A DNA stretch of 9,017 bases from Lactobacillaceae bacterium UBA5807 (GCA_002418005.1 DIDF01000089.1:1-9017); one strand, 5' to 3'. Shown: positions 1-6,714, counted from the first letter of the stretch. Notes: generated by a model not told the origin, from the sequence alone. A program made the numbers and translations.

Positions 1-61
1 GTTTTAAGACGGACCCTAGTTACTATCAGCTTTGATAAAAATTTAGAATGGGGTGTTAACA

Positions 62-796
62 TTGGCAGTTAAGAATAAAGTTGTTGTGATTACGGGAGCT
101 TCAAGTGGAATTAGCAGAGCCACTGCAAAATATTTAGCCGACTTAGGAGCAAAGCTTGTTATCGGTGCTCGTCGAGTTGATCGCCTAAAAGATATTGCTT
201 CAAATTACCCTGGTGGCCAAGTTTTGTATCAAAAAACCGACGTTACTGATCGCAAAAGTGTAAAAAGTTTGGTGGATTTAGCTAATGATAAATTTGGCCG
301 GGTTGACGTTTTATATAATAATGCTGGTTTAATGCCTATCTCGCAAATGGCTGAATTAAAAGTCGATGAGTGGGAAAGAATGGTTGATGTCAATATCAAA
401 GGTGTTTTGCTTGGGATTGCGGCTGTTTTGCCAATTATGATTAATCAAAAAGGCGGGCAGATTATAACAACGGATTCTGTAGCTGGTCATGTTGTCCATC
501 CTGGGACAGCAGTTTATGCTGGAACAAAATATGCAATTCAAGCCATTATGGACGGATTACGACAAGAGCAAGTCGGCAACAATATTAAGACAACTATGAT
601 CTCTCCAGGGGCAGTAAATACTGAGTTGTATACCACGATTACTGATCCAAAGCAGCGGGCATCCACTGAAAAGGCCGAAAAAGAAAATGGTCTAAGGGCA
701 GAGGACGTTGCTAATGCGGTTGCCTATGCGATTGCCCAGCCTGATAATGTCGCAATCAACGAAGTTTTGATGAGACCCAGATCACAGAGAGTTTAA
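62..796 (+). CDS. Short-chain dehydrogenase/reductase (SDR), NAD(P)-dependent
   Basis: This is a 244-residue classical SDR, a soluble Rossmann-fold oxidoreductase. The length is normal for the family. The N-terminal cofactor loop reads TGASSGIS (residues 11-18). NNAG follows at 86-89 and the structural Asn is N111 in VNIKG. The catalytic triad is S139, Y152 and K156, the last two in YAGTK. Arginines 37-38 in the GARR stretch after beta-2 suggest NADP preference, which is inference. The substrate cannot be told from sequence; relatives are annotated as YdfG-like hydroxy-acid or carbonyl reductases. The start chosen is TTG at 62, because GGGGTG at 50-55 is a well-placed ribosome binding site for it and the product then begins MAVKNKVVVITG as in relatives. 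A GTG at 53 is in frame but would overlap that site. The third glycine of the usual TGxxxGIG loop is Ser18, which is odd. The gene ends at its own terminator and is not part of the leu operon. Confidence 0.9.
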   Translation: MAVKNKVVVITGASSGISRATAKYLADLGAKLVIGARRVDRLKDIASNYPGGQVLYQKTDVTDRKSVKSLVDLANDKFGRVDVLYNNAGLMPISQMAELKVDEWERMVDVNIKGVLLGIAAVLPIMINQKGGQIITTDSVAGHVVHPGTAVYAGTKYAIQAIMDGLRQEQVGNNIKTTMISPGAVNTELYTTITDPKQRASTEKAEKENGLRAEDVANAVAYAIAQPDNVAINEVLMRPRSQRV

Positions 797-825
797 AGAG
801 AAATTTAGATTTTAATATAGATTTA

Positions 826-854
826 GAAGACCTGTTGTAAAAGCAGGCCTTTTA
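826..854 (+). terminator. Rho-independent terminator after the SDR gene
   Basis: A hairpin starts 29 bases after the SDR stop. Arms 826-836 and 842-852 pair through CCTGTT/AGCAGG and continue through GAAG/CTTT with one A-C mismatch and G-U pairs. The loop is GTAAA and a short, interrupted T tract follows. It separates the SDR transcript from the leu promoter. Confidence 0.7.
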
Positions 855-904
855 ATTTTATTTGATATCAAAATTAGTAAATCTATCATAACATTAAAAA
901 CAAA

Positions 905-936
905 TGAAAATTAATGGTTGCAATTTCTAATTTTCA
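905..936. repeat. 9-bp inverted repeat overlapping the leu promoter
   Basis: TGAAAATTA (905-913) and TAATTTTCA (928-936) are perfect inverted copies separated by 14 bases. They flank the -35 hexamer and cover most of the spacer, a usual position for a repressor operator. Each half resembles half of the CodY consensus AATTTTCWGAAAATT, but a full-length match in either register is only about 10 of 15. A regulator cannot be named, and AT-rich DNA gives such repeats by chance fairly often. Confidence 0.4.
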
Positions 937-946
937 ATGATATATT
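918..946 (+). promoter_or_regulatory. Sigma-A type promoter of the leu operon
   Basis: TTGCAA (918-923) and TATATT (941-946) are separated by exactly 17 bases. The -10 is preceded by TGA (938-940), giving an extended -10 of the TGnTATAAT type. Upstream DNA is very A+T rich. The expected transcription start is near 952-954, which would leave a leader of about 27 bases before the leader-peptide start. This promoter would drive the leader peptide, leuABCD and probably the MFS gene. Confidence 0.75.
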
Positions 947-967
947 TTTATCAAGCAATAAGAAAAG

Positions 968-1026
968 GAGGTCATGGATATGAATAGTTCAATTAAAGTT
1001 ATTAGACAAGTAGCACCCGTGACCTC
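968..1026 (+). promoter_or_regulatory. Hairpin able to hide the leader-peptide ribosome binding site
   Basis: GAGGTCATGG (968-977), which contains most of the leader Shine-Dalgarno sequence, is complementary over 10 bp with one G-U pair to CCGTGACCTC (1017-1026). The second arm lies inside the leader coding sequence, at codons 13-16. Once 1026 has been transcribed and no ribosome is in the way, the pairing would block new initiation. This could limit leader translation to the first ribosome, or make untranslated transcripts behave differently. The pairing is visible in the sequence; the role is inferred. Confidence 0.5.
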
Positions 1027-1051
1027 ACAATTACAAGCCTTATTATTATGA
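980..1051 (+). CDS. leuL: Leucine-operon leader peptide, 23 residues
   Basis: The ORF starts at ATG 980, seven bases after a very strong AAGGAGGT (965-972), and encodes MNSSIKVIRQVAPVTSQLQALLL. An in-frame ATG at 974 lies too close to the ribosome binding site to be the likely start. Four of the last six codons are leucine, all UUA (codons 18, 21, 22 and 23), directly before the TGA. Two isoleucine and three valine codons occur earlier. Leader peptides of this design act as ribosome-stalling sensors of charged tRNA and have no function as proteins. Here a single leucine tRNA reading UUA would be sensed. The following RNA can form mutually exclusive hairpins, as attenuation requires, and leuA follows the terminator. 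Confidence 0.88.
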   Translation: MNSSIKVIRQVAPVTSQLQALLL

Positions 1052-1136
1052 CGCAGGACTCTGACAACAATATGTCGAGTCCTATTTGCGTTATGAAATG
1101 GGGCTTGGCTAACAAGCAATGTAAGCACCCCATTTC
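1034..1136 (+). promoter_or_regulatory. Ribosome-mediated leucine attenuator: protector and antiterminator elements
   Basis: Four segments fit the trp/leu-type scheme. Segment 1, CAAGCCTTA (1034-1042, leader codons 19-21), can pair over 9 bp with segment 2, TGGGGCTTG (1099-1107). That pairing encloses a stable stem in which 1048-1061 pairs with 1077-1094 through ATGACGCA/TGCGTTAT and GGACTC/GAGTCC, with an inner GACA/TGTC. Segment 2 can instead pair with the terminator 5' arm: GAAATGGGG (1095-1103) against CCCCATTTC (1128-1136), 9 bp perfect, plus CTT/AAG. A ribosome stalled at the UUA codons would cover segment 1, free segment 2, form the antiterminator and allow transcription into leuA. When leucine is plentiful the ribosome finishes, 1:2 forms, and the terminator folds. 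A small GCTTG/CAAGC hairpin (1103-1117) is a competitor. Confidence 0.85.
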
Positions 1137-1154
1137 CGATGGGGTGCTTTTTTT
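1123..1154 (+). terminator. Attenuator terminator of the leu operon
   Basis: An 11-bp perfect stem joins AAGCACCCCAT (1123-1133) and ATGGGGTGCTT (1139-1149) across the loop TTCCG. The T run spans 1148-1154 (seven). It ends 41 bases before the leuA start. The 5' arm is shared with the antiterminator, so the two folds exclude each other. Confidence 0.95.
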
Positions 1155-1195
1155 ATTGCTAAAAAGTAGATTTTGGAAAAGAAAGGATGATTCAT

Positions 1196-2359
1196 ATGGT
1201 TAAACATATTCAATTTTTTGATACAACTCTTCGTGATGGTGAACAGACAATTGGGGTTAATTTCAGTGTTGAACAAAAGGTCCAAATTGCAAAACAACTT
1301 GAAACTTGGGGTGTTGACTGTATTGAAGCATGTTTTCCTGTCGCTTCTAAAGAGGACTTTGATGCCGTGTCGGCTGTTGCAAATGCCGTGAAGAACACGT
1401 GCGTCACTGGCTTGGCCCGCGCCAGAAAAGGCGATATTGACGCATGTGTTAAAGCTACCGGCCAAGCTGCTCACAAACAGGTTCATGTGTTTATTGCAAC
1501 TAGTCCTGTTCATCGTGAGTCAAAATTACATATGACCAAAGACCAGGTTATAGAGGCGATTAAAGATTGCGTCAGCTATGCTCATAAGTTCTTTAAGATC
1601 GTTGAGTTTTCCCCAGAGGATGCAACCAGAACAGAACCAGATTTCCTTTGCGAAGCGATCAATGCCGCAATTGATTCAGGTGCCTCGGTCATTAACATAG
1701 CTGATACGGTGGGCTACACTAATCCGGTTGAATTTGGTCAATTATTCGACTATATGCAAAAACATATTCCAGCATTTAACGATGTTACTTTTTCAGTCCA
1801 TTGCCACGACGATTTAGGAATGGCAGTTGCCAACAGTCTTGCGGCCATTGAACATGGAGCCACCAGAATTGAAGGCACCATTAATGGAATCGGTGAAAGA
1901 GCTGGAAATGCAGCTTTGGAAGAAGTTGCCGCAGCGATTTATGTTCGTAAAGATTATTACGATGCTGTTGATAACATAAATATGAAAGAAACTAAGAAAA
2001 CTAGTGATATGATTAGTAATTTTGCCAAGATGCCGGTTCCTCATAATAAAGCCGTTGTCGGGGCTAACGCGTTTGCTCATGAATCCGGAATTCATCAAGA
2101 CGGAATGTTGAAGAATCCTAACACATATGAAATCTTGACTCCAGAATCAGTAGGAGCCCAAAAGACTACCTTGCCACTTGGAAAATTGTCTGGATCACAT
2201 GCAGTTATGGCAAAGCTTAACCGAATGGGTTATAAAGTCGATCGAGACGATATGAAAGTCATTTTCCCAGTTTTCAAGGATTGGGCTGATCACACTGATA
2301 TTGTTTCAGAATCTGATTTGAAGGAGATTATGAAACGATCCAAGAAGGTGAGTGCTTGA
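1196..2359 (+). CDS. leuA: 2-isopropylmalate synthase, short form without the regulatory domain
   Basis: LeuA catalyses the first committed step of leucine synthesis, acetyl-CoA plus 2-oxoisovalerate to 2-isopropylmalate. The DRE-TIM barrel is complete: FFDTTLRDGEQ at 7-17 (catalytic Arg13, metal-binding Asp14), metal ligands H202 and H204 in HCHDD, and NGIGERAGN at 230-238. The linker subdomains run to the C-terminus (SGSHAVMAKLNRMGYKV and following). At 387 residues the protein is about 120 shorter than ordinary bacterial LeuA and stops where the leucine-binding regulatory domain would begin. No remnant of that domain follows, because leuB starts at the stop codon (TGATG). The start is ATG 1196, eight bases after GAAAGGA; ATG 1187 lies inside that site. 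DTTLRDGEQTIG replaces the common QSPG. A homocitrate or citramalate synthase role is conceivable from the family, but the leu operon and leucine leader favour LeuA. Confidence 0.92.
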   Translation: MVKHIQFFDTTLRDGEQTIGVNFSVEQKVQIAKQLETWGVDCIEACFPVASKEDFDAVSAVANAVKNTCVTGLARARKGDIDACVKATGQAAHKQVHVFIATSPVHRESKLHMTKDQVIEAIKDCVSYAHKFFKIVEFSPEDATRTEPDFLCEAINAAIDSGASVINIADTVGYTNPVEFGQLFDYMQKHIPAFNDVTFSVHCHDDLGMAVANSLAAIEHGATRIEGTINGIGERAGNAALEEVAAAIYVRKDYYDAVDNINMKETKKTSDMISNFAKMPVPHNKAVVGANAFAHESGIHQDGMLKNPNTYEILTPESVGAQKTTLPLGKLSGSHAVMAKLNRMGYKVDRDDMKVIFPVFKDWADHTDIVSESDLKEIMKRSKKVSA

Positions 2360-3440
2360 TGAAAGATAATCAAAAAGCAAAAATTACCGTTCTTTCCGGC
2401 GATTACATTGGTCCTGAAATAATGGCAGCAGGATTGAAAGTTTTACAGGCAGTCAGTCAAAACAATGAATTTGATTATCAAATTAAGAAGATGCCATTTG
2501 GTGGTGCGGCGATAGATCAAGTTGGCGATCCCTTACCTAAAGAAACGTTAACTTCTTGTCAGCAAAGTGACGCAGTTTTATTAGCTGCGATTGGTGGGCC
2601 AAAATGGGATAACGCCAAGAAGCGGCCTGAAGCTGGGCTTCTTCAGATCAGAAAAGAACTTGGTTTATTTGCTAATATTCGGCCAACTGAAATCAGTAAA
2701 GCAATGGCTAAGTTTTCACCAATTAAAAATGAGAAGCCTGTTGATTTCGTTATTGTCAGAGAACTTACATCTGGAATCTATTTTGGCAAACCTAGAGAGA
2801 AGACCAATGCTGAAGCATTTGACACAATGAGATATAAGCGAAATGAGATTGCCCGGATTACAAAAATTGCCTTTGAAATGGCTGAAAAAAGATCCAAACA
2901 TGTCACTTTAGTTGATAAAGCAAACGTTCTGGCGACAAGCAAATTTTGGCGAGAAATTGTTGGGCAGATTGCTCAGAATTATCCAGATGTCCAATATGAT
3001 CAAAGTTATGTTGATGCCGCAGCGATGAAAATTATTTCTGCTCCAGAAAATTTGACGTGATTTTAACAGAAAATTTGTTTGGTGATATTTTAAGCGATGA
3101 AGCCGCTGAAATAACCGGGTCGCTTGGAACCATTCCATCAATGAGTCAAGGGCAAAGTGGTCCGGTACTTTATGAGCCAATTCATGGTTCCGCACCTGAT
3201 ATTGCCGGTAAAGGTATCGCCGATCCAATTTCAATGATTCGATCAGTGGCAATGATGTTAACCAATTCATTTAATCGAAAAGACCTTGCCGATGAAATTA
3301 ATCGGGCCGTCGATGTCACCGTTGAGAGCGGGATTACCACCCCAGATTTAGGTGGCAGTTTTAAGACAGATCAAGTTGTTGATACAATTATTAATTCAAT
3401 TAAGGAAAGCAGGCGGGTTCATGCAACAGACAATGTTTGA
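2359..3440 (+). pseudogene. leuB: 3-isopropylmalate dehydrogenase, interrupted by a -1 frameshift near 3051
   Basis: LeuB oxidatively decarboxylates 3-isopropylmalate. Frame 0 runs from ATG 2359 (ribosome binding site AAGGTGA, overlapping the leuA stop as TGATG) to TGA 3058-3060, giving 233 residues. The rest of the protein continues in the -1 frame from about 3054 to 3440. Joined, they make 360 residues, a normal length. Part one holds the substrate residues (IRKELGLFANIRP, VREL..GIYFG, K187 in VDKANV, D219 in YVDAAAM). Part two holds metal ligands D243 and D247 (FGDILSDE) and the NAD-binding GSAPDIAGKGIADP. Neither half could work alone. Relatives read a Phe-Asp-Val-Ile stretch here, so one T is missing from an expected A4T4 run, leaving A4T3 at 3047-3053. 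The heptamer A AAT TTG (3048-3054) is a canonical -1 slippery site. A GTG at 3057 overlaps the stop (GTGA) but lacks a clear ribosome binding site. GDYIGPE replaces GDGIGPE near the N-terminus. Confidence 0.9.
3044..3077 (+). repeat. 11-bp direct repeat spanning the leuB lesion
   Basis: CAGAAAATTTG occurs at 3044-3054 and again at 3067-3077, 23 bases apart. The first copy contains the shortened T run that causes the frameshift. The second is in a normal codon context (T-E-N-L-F of the conserved TENLFGD). With the missing T restored the two copies would differ by one base, so the deletion made the first copy identical to the second. Confidence 0.85.
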
Positions 3441-4794
3441 TAAACTTTGGAATCGTCACGTGATTGGCGGCAAGCCAGGCGAACCGCAATTAATTTATGT
3501 TGACCTTCACTTACTCCATGAGGTTACTTCACCTCAAGCTTTTGAAGGGTTAAGAGAAAATCATCGAAAAGTAAGACGCCCAGATAAGACATTTGCCACG
3601 ATGGACCATAACGTCCCAACCAAAGATATTTTTAACATTAAAGATGCGATCGCCCGCAAACAAATTGATACGCTTGGCAAAAATGCCAAAGATTTTGGAA
3701 TCCGTTTAGCCGGAATGGGCCATCCTGAGCAGGGAATTATCCATGTTATCGGCCCCGAATTAGGGCTAACCCAACCAGGAATGGTAATTGTCTGTGGAGA
3801 TTCTCATACCGCGACTCACGGATCCTTTGGATCGATTGCGTTTGGAATTGGAACTTCAGAAGTTGAACATGTTTTGGCTACTCAGACAATTTGGCAGACT
3901 AAACCCAAAACCATGGGCATTCATGTTCATGGTAAACTTCCTCGAGGCGTTTACGCAAAAGACATTATTATGGGAATTATTGCCAGAGAGGGAGTTGATT
4001 TTGGCACTGGTTATTCAGTTGAGATGTATGGCGACACTATCGAAAATATGACCATGGAAGAGCGAATGACGCTTTGCAATATGGGAATTGAGGGTGGCGC
4101 CAAGATGATGAATGTCAAACCTGATGAAACCACATTCAAATATGTTGCGGGTCGTAAATATGCGCCAAAGAATATGGAAAAAGCTATTGCTGATTGGAAG
4201 CAATACTACACGGACAGTCCGGATGCATTCGACAAAGTAATTGACTTTGACGTTAGTGATTTAGCACCATTTGTTTCCTGGGGGACCAATCCGGGGATGT
4301 CTGTTCCAGTAGACAAACCATTTCCGGCTATTCAAAACGATGATGACAAAAAGGCATATCAGTACATTGGTTTAAAACCGGGCCTAAAGGCTGAAGATAT
4401 CCCAGTCCGATTTGCGTTCTTTGGTTCTTGTACTAATGGTCGACTTTCAGATTTAAAGATTGCTGCTCATATCTTGAAGGGCCACCATATCGCTCAGGGT
4501 GTGACTGCCTTGGTAGTTCCAGGCTCGCGGCCAATCAAAGAAGCTGCTGAGAAAATTGGGATTGATAAAATCTTTAAGGATGCTGGCTGTGAATGGCGGG
4601 AGCCTGGTTGTTCAGCTTGCTTGGGGATGAATCCCGATCGAGTTCCGGCAGGAGTCCACTGTGCATCTACTTCCAACCGAAATTTTGAAGGTCGTCAAGG
4701 AGCAGGTTCCAGAACTCATTTAGCAAGTCCGGCGATGGTTGCTTATGCAGCAATTAACGGTCACTTCGTTGATATTAGAAAGGAGCAGGCTTAA
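3421..4794 (+). CDS. leuC: 3-isopropylmalate dehydratase, large subunit
   Basis: LeuC is the [4Fe-4S] subunit of isopropylmalate isomerase, which with LeuD interconverts 2- and 3-isopropylmalate through dehydration and rehydration. The 457-residue product has the aconitase-superfamily cluster ligands C337 (GSCTNGR), C397 and C400 (GCSAC). It also has the substrate-site motif CGDSHTATHGSFG and the family opening MFDKLWNRHV. Length is typical. ATG 3421 is preferred, with AGGCGGG just upstream; ATG 3433 is a close in-frame alternative, and reading further upstream would run deep into leuB. The first 20 bases overlap the 3' end of leuB in another frame, suggesting translational coupling. That coupling would be weakened if ribosomes leave at the premature leuB stop. 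The gene itself is intact. Confidence 0.95.
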   Translation: MQQTMFDKLWNRHVIGGKPGEPQLIYVDLHLLHEVTSPQAFEGLRENHRKVRRPDKTFATMDHNVPTKDIFNIKDAIARKQIDTLGKNAKDFGIRLAGMGHPEQGIIHVIGPELGLTQPGMVIVCGDSHTATHGSFGSIAFGIGTSEVEHVLATQTIWQTKPKTMGIHVHGKLPRGVYAKDIIMGIIAREGVDFGTGYSVEMYGDTIENMTMEERMTLCNMGIEGGAKMMNVKPDETTFKYVAGRKYAPKNMEKAIADWKQYYTDSPDAFDKVIDFDVSDLAPFVSWGTNPGMSVPVDKPFPAIQNDDDKKAYQYIGLKPGLKAEDIPVRFAFFGSCTNGRLSDLKIAAHILKGHHIAQGVTALVVPGSRPIKEAAEKIGIDKIFKDAGCEWREPGCSACLGMNPDRVPAGVHCASTSNRNFEGRQGAGSRTHLASPAMVAYAAINGHFVDIRKEQA

Positions 4795-5378
4795 TGAAAC
4801 CAATTACGACCATTACCAGTACTACTATCCCAATAATGAAAGAAAACATTGATACTGACCAAATTATTCCCAAGCAATTTTTAAAAAATATTTTAAAAGT
4901 AGGTTATGGTAAAAATTTGTTTTACGATTGGCGCTACATAGCTCCAAATAAGCCAAACCCGGATTTCATTTTAAATAAACCTGAAAGACAGGGGGCTGAG
5001 ATTTTAGTTACTGGCGATAACTTTGGCTGCGGTTCTTCTCGTGAACACGCAGTATGGGCGCTTAAAGATTATGGCTTTAAGGCAGTGATTGCTGGGAGCT
5101 TTGGTGATATTTTCTATATGAATACCACTAAAAATGGTTTTTTAGCAATTAAGTTACCTGCAGACCAGCGCAAGATTTTGGCCAACATTGGCAGCGATGA
5201 AAAAATCACAATTGATTTACCAAATCAAAAAGTGATTTATAAAGATTACGAATTTCCGTTTGATATAAATCCGCTTTGGAAACACAAGTTTATCAACGGG
5301 TTAGATGATATTGCAATTACGATGAATTACGAAGATCAAATTGAAAAATATGAAGCTAATATTCCGAATTATGACTAA
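4794..5378 (+). CDS. leuD: 3-isopropylmalate dehydratase, small subunit
   Basis: LeuD is the swivel-domain subunit that pairs with LeuC to complete the isomerase active site. The 194-residue length is typical. Visible motifs are DTDQIIP (20-26), the phosphate- and substrate-binding loop FGCGSSREHA (77-86), and a later FGDIFYMNTTKNGFLAI stretch. The start ATG shares one base with the leuC stop (TAATG) and follows AAGGAG (4780-4785) at eight bases, so it is tightly coupled to leuC. Nothing suggests decay. Confidence 0.95.
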   Translation: MKPITTITSTTIPIMKENIDTDQIIPKQFLKNILKVGYGKNLFYDWRYIAPNKPNPDFILNKPERQGAEILVTGDNFGCGSSREHAVWALKDYGFKAVIAGSFGDIFYMNTTKNGFLAIKLPADQRKILANIGSDEKITIDLPNQKVIYKDYEFPFDINPLWKHKFINGLDDIAITMNYEDQIEKYEANIPNYD

Positions 5379-5400
5379 TAGATAAGTGATGGTGATGTTA

Positions 5401-6714
5401 ATGAAAGTAACAAGTATGCAAGAAATGCCAAGGGCGATTGACCTTCAGCGAAGAATTGATTCCACTAGAGAATCGCCGCTTCTTTATAAAATTTTTGCCT
5501 TGGTTGCTGGTGGAATGTTTTTGGACGCCGCCGATGTTTATATGGCGAGTGCCGTTGCCGGAACTGTTTTAAAATCCGGTTGGTCGACAATTACTCAAAA
5601 TTCTTATTTCTTATCCAGTGGATTTTTAGGGCTGTTTTTAGGTTCAATAATTGCTGGCTTTATCGGTGACTTAAAGGGTAGGCGAGTAGCTTATCAAATT
5701 AACTTGTTACTTTTTGGCGGCTTTACATTCATTGGCGCTTTTGCCCCAAATATGTGGTTTTTAATTTTTTGCCGCTTGATGTCCAGTATTGGTTTGGGTT
5801 CAGAAATTGTTACCGGATATTCAATGATAAATGAGTTTGCGCCAATTCATAATCGCGGCAAGTGGTGTGCCGGGGTTTCATTGGTAGCAAATACCGGTGC
5901 ACCTGTAACTATGCTGATTTGTACCGCAGTTATTCCAAGATTTGGTTGGCGGACAATGTTTATTGGCATTGGTATCGTTGCGGCCATTCTTTGGTATCTT
6001 CGTCGGGATATTCCAGAATCTTCTCGTTGGTTGATTAACCATGGTAAAACTGAGCAAGCTGAAAAGATTATTGAACAACTCGAAGTTAACGGTCAAAGTA
6101 ATTACACACCGGCCAAAACTAAGAAGCGAGAAATCGTTCACCATTCATTTGGAATCAGTTTGTTTGTTGCTACCGTTGCCGTTTCTGCAACAATTATCTG
6201 CCAGTATACCTTTACTTCTTGGGTACCGACATTGCTGCTTAAACGCGGAATTAATATTTCTGGTTCACTTGGATTATCAACAATGATGATGCTTGGGGCT
6301 CCTGTGGGCTGTGCTGTTGGCGCATTTTTGATTGACCGAATTGGCCGAAAAAAGACTATCGTTCCTGCCTTTTTGTTTACCGCTGTATTTGGGATGCTTT
6401 ACGCTCGGCAAAACTCTGTATCTGGTGTTGTTGCGGTTGGTTTTCTGCTGACAGTTTGCTTCTACATTTTGATGGCTAGTGTTGTTGCAGTCTATGTAGC
6501 TGAACTTTTCCCAACAGCATTTAGATTTAGAGGTTCAGGAATTGCTAATGGGATTGCCAAACTGTTCACGGTTGCAATGCCAATTATTGTTGCTTGGATG
6601 CTGAAAGTTACTTCAGTCAACATGATTTTCTGGACAATTTCTGCAATTGCATTGTTTGCCGGCATTGTGGTTTGGACAATGGGTGATGAAACAAATCAAA
6701 AGGATATTGGTTAA
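5401..6714 (+). CDS. MFS transporter, organic-acid / sugar-porter-like
   Basis: This is a membrane carrier of the major facilitator superfamily, about 437 residues with roughly 12 hydrophobic segments. Motif A appears after TM2 as GDLKGRR (89-95) and again in the second half as IDRIGRKKT. A sugar-porter-like PESSRWL (205-211) precedes the central loop, and AELFPTAFRFRGSG lies late in the protein. TM1 carries two acidic residues, D42 and D45 (FLDAADVY), where aromatic-acid/H+ symporters have a DxxD-type motif, so an organic-acid substrate is plausible but unproven. The start is uncertain: GTG 5386, ATG 5389, GTG 5392, ATG 5395 and ATG 5401 are all in frame. ATG 5401 is preferred because GGTGAT (5391-5396) resembles the extended ribosome binding site. 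The gene lies 22 bases after leuD with no terminator between, so it is probably in the leu operon and could move a pathway intermediate or product. Confidence 0.88.
   Translation: MKVTSMQEMPRAIDLQRRIDSTRESPLLYKIFALVAGGMFLDAADVYMASAVAGTVLKSGWSTITQNSYFLSSGFLGLFLGSIIAGFIGDLKGRRVAYQINLLLFGGFTFIGAFAPNMWFLIFCRLMSSIGLGSEIVTGYSMINEFAPIHNRGKWCAGVSLVANTGAPVTMLICTAVIPRFGWRTMFIGIGIVAAILWYLRRDIPESSRWLINHGKTEQAEKIIEQLEVNGQSNYTPAKTKKREIVHHSFGISLFVATVAVSATIICQYTFTSWVPTLLLKRGINISGSLGLSTMMMLGAPVGCAVGAFLIDRIGRKKTIVPAFLFTAVFGMLYARQNSVSGVVAVGFLLTVCFYILMASVVAVYVAELFPTAFRFRGSGIANGIAKLFTVAMPIIVAWMLKVTSVNMIFWTISAIALFAGIVVWTMGDETNQKDIG

Noticed and set aside
1..61. Promoter or operator for the SDR gene (TAGTTACTA near 18-26, TTTGATAAAA near 31-40)
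   Set aside because: A -35/-10 pair with acceptable spacing could not be set, and the region is cut by the window edge. Only the ribosome binding site at 50-55 is supported.
947..1195. T-box riboswitch upstream of leuA
   Set aside because: No AGGGTGGNACCGCG-like T-box sequence or specifier-loop layout was found. A translated leader with UUA codons and classical alternative hairpins explains the region.
1109..1513. Minus-strand ORF of 134 codons across the attenuator and leuA
   Set aside because: It is the antisense shadow of leuA and the terminator, has no convincing ribosome binding site, and encodes no recognisable motif.
3352..3420. Upstream GTG start for leuC
   Set aside because: It would extend LeuC by 23 residues unlike the family and lies deep in leuB. 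The ATG at 3421 gives the usual N-terminus.
3057..3440. Separate functional protein beginning at GTG 3057
   Set aside because: It overlaps the premature stop as GTGA, but no ribosome binding site precedes it. The product is simply the C-terminal third of LeuB without a catalytic lysine, so it is annotated as part of the interrupted leuB.
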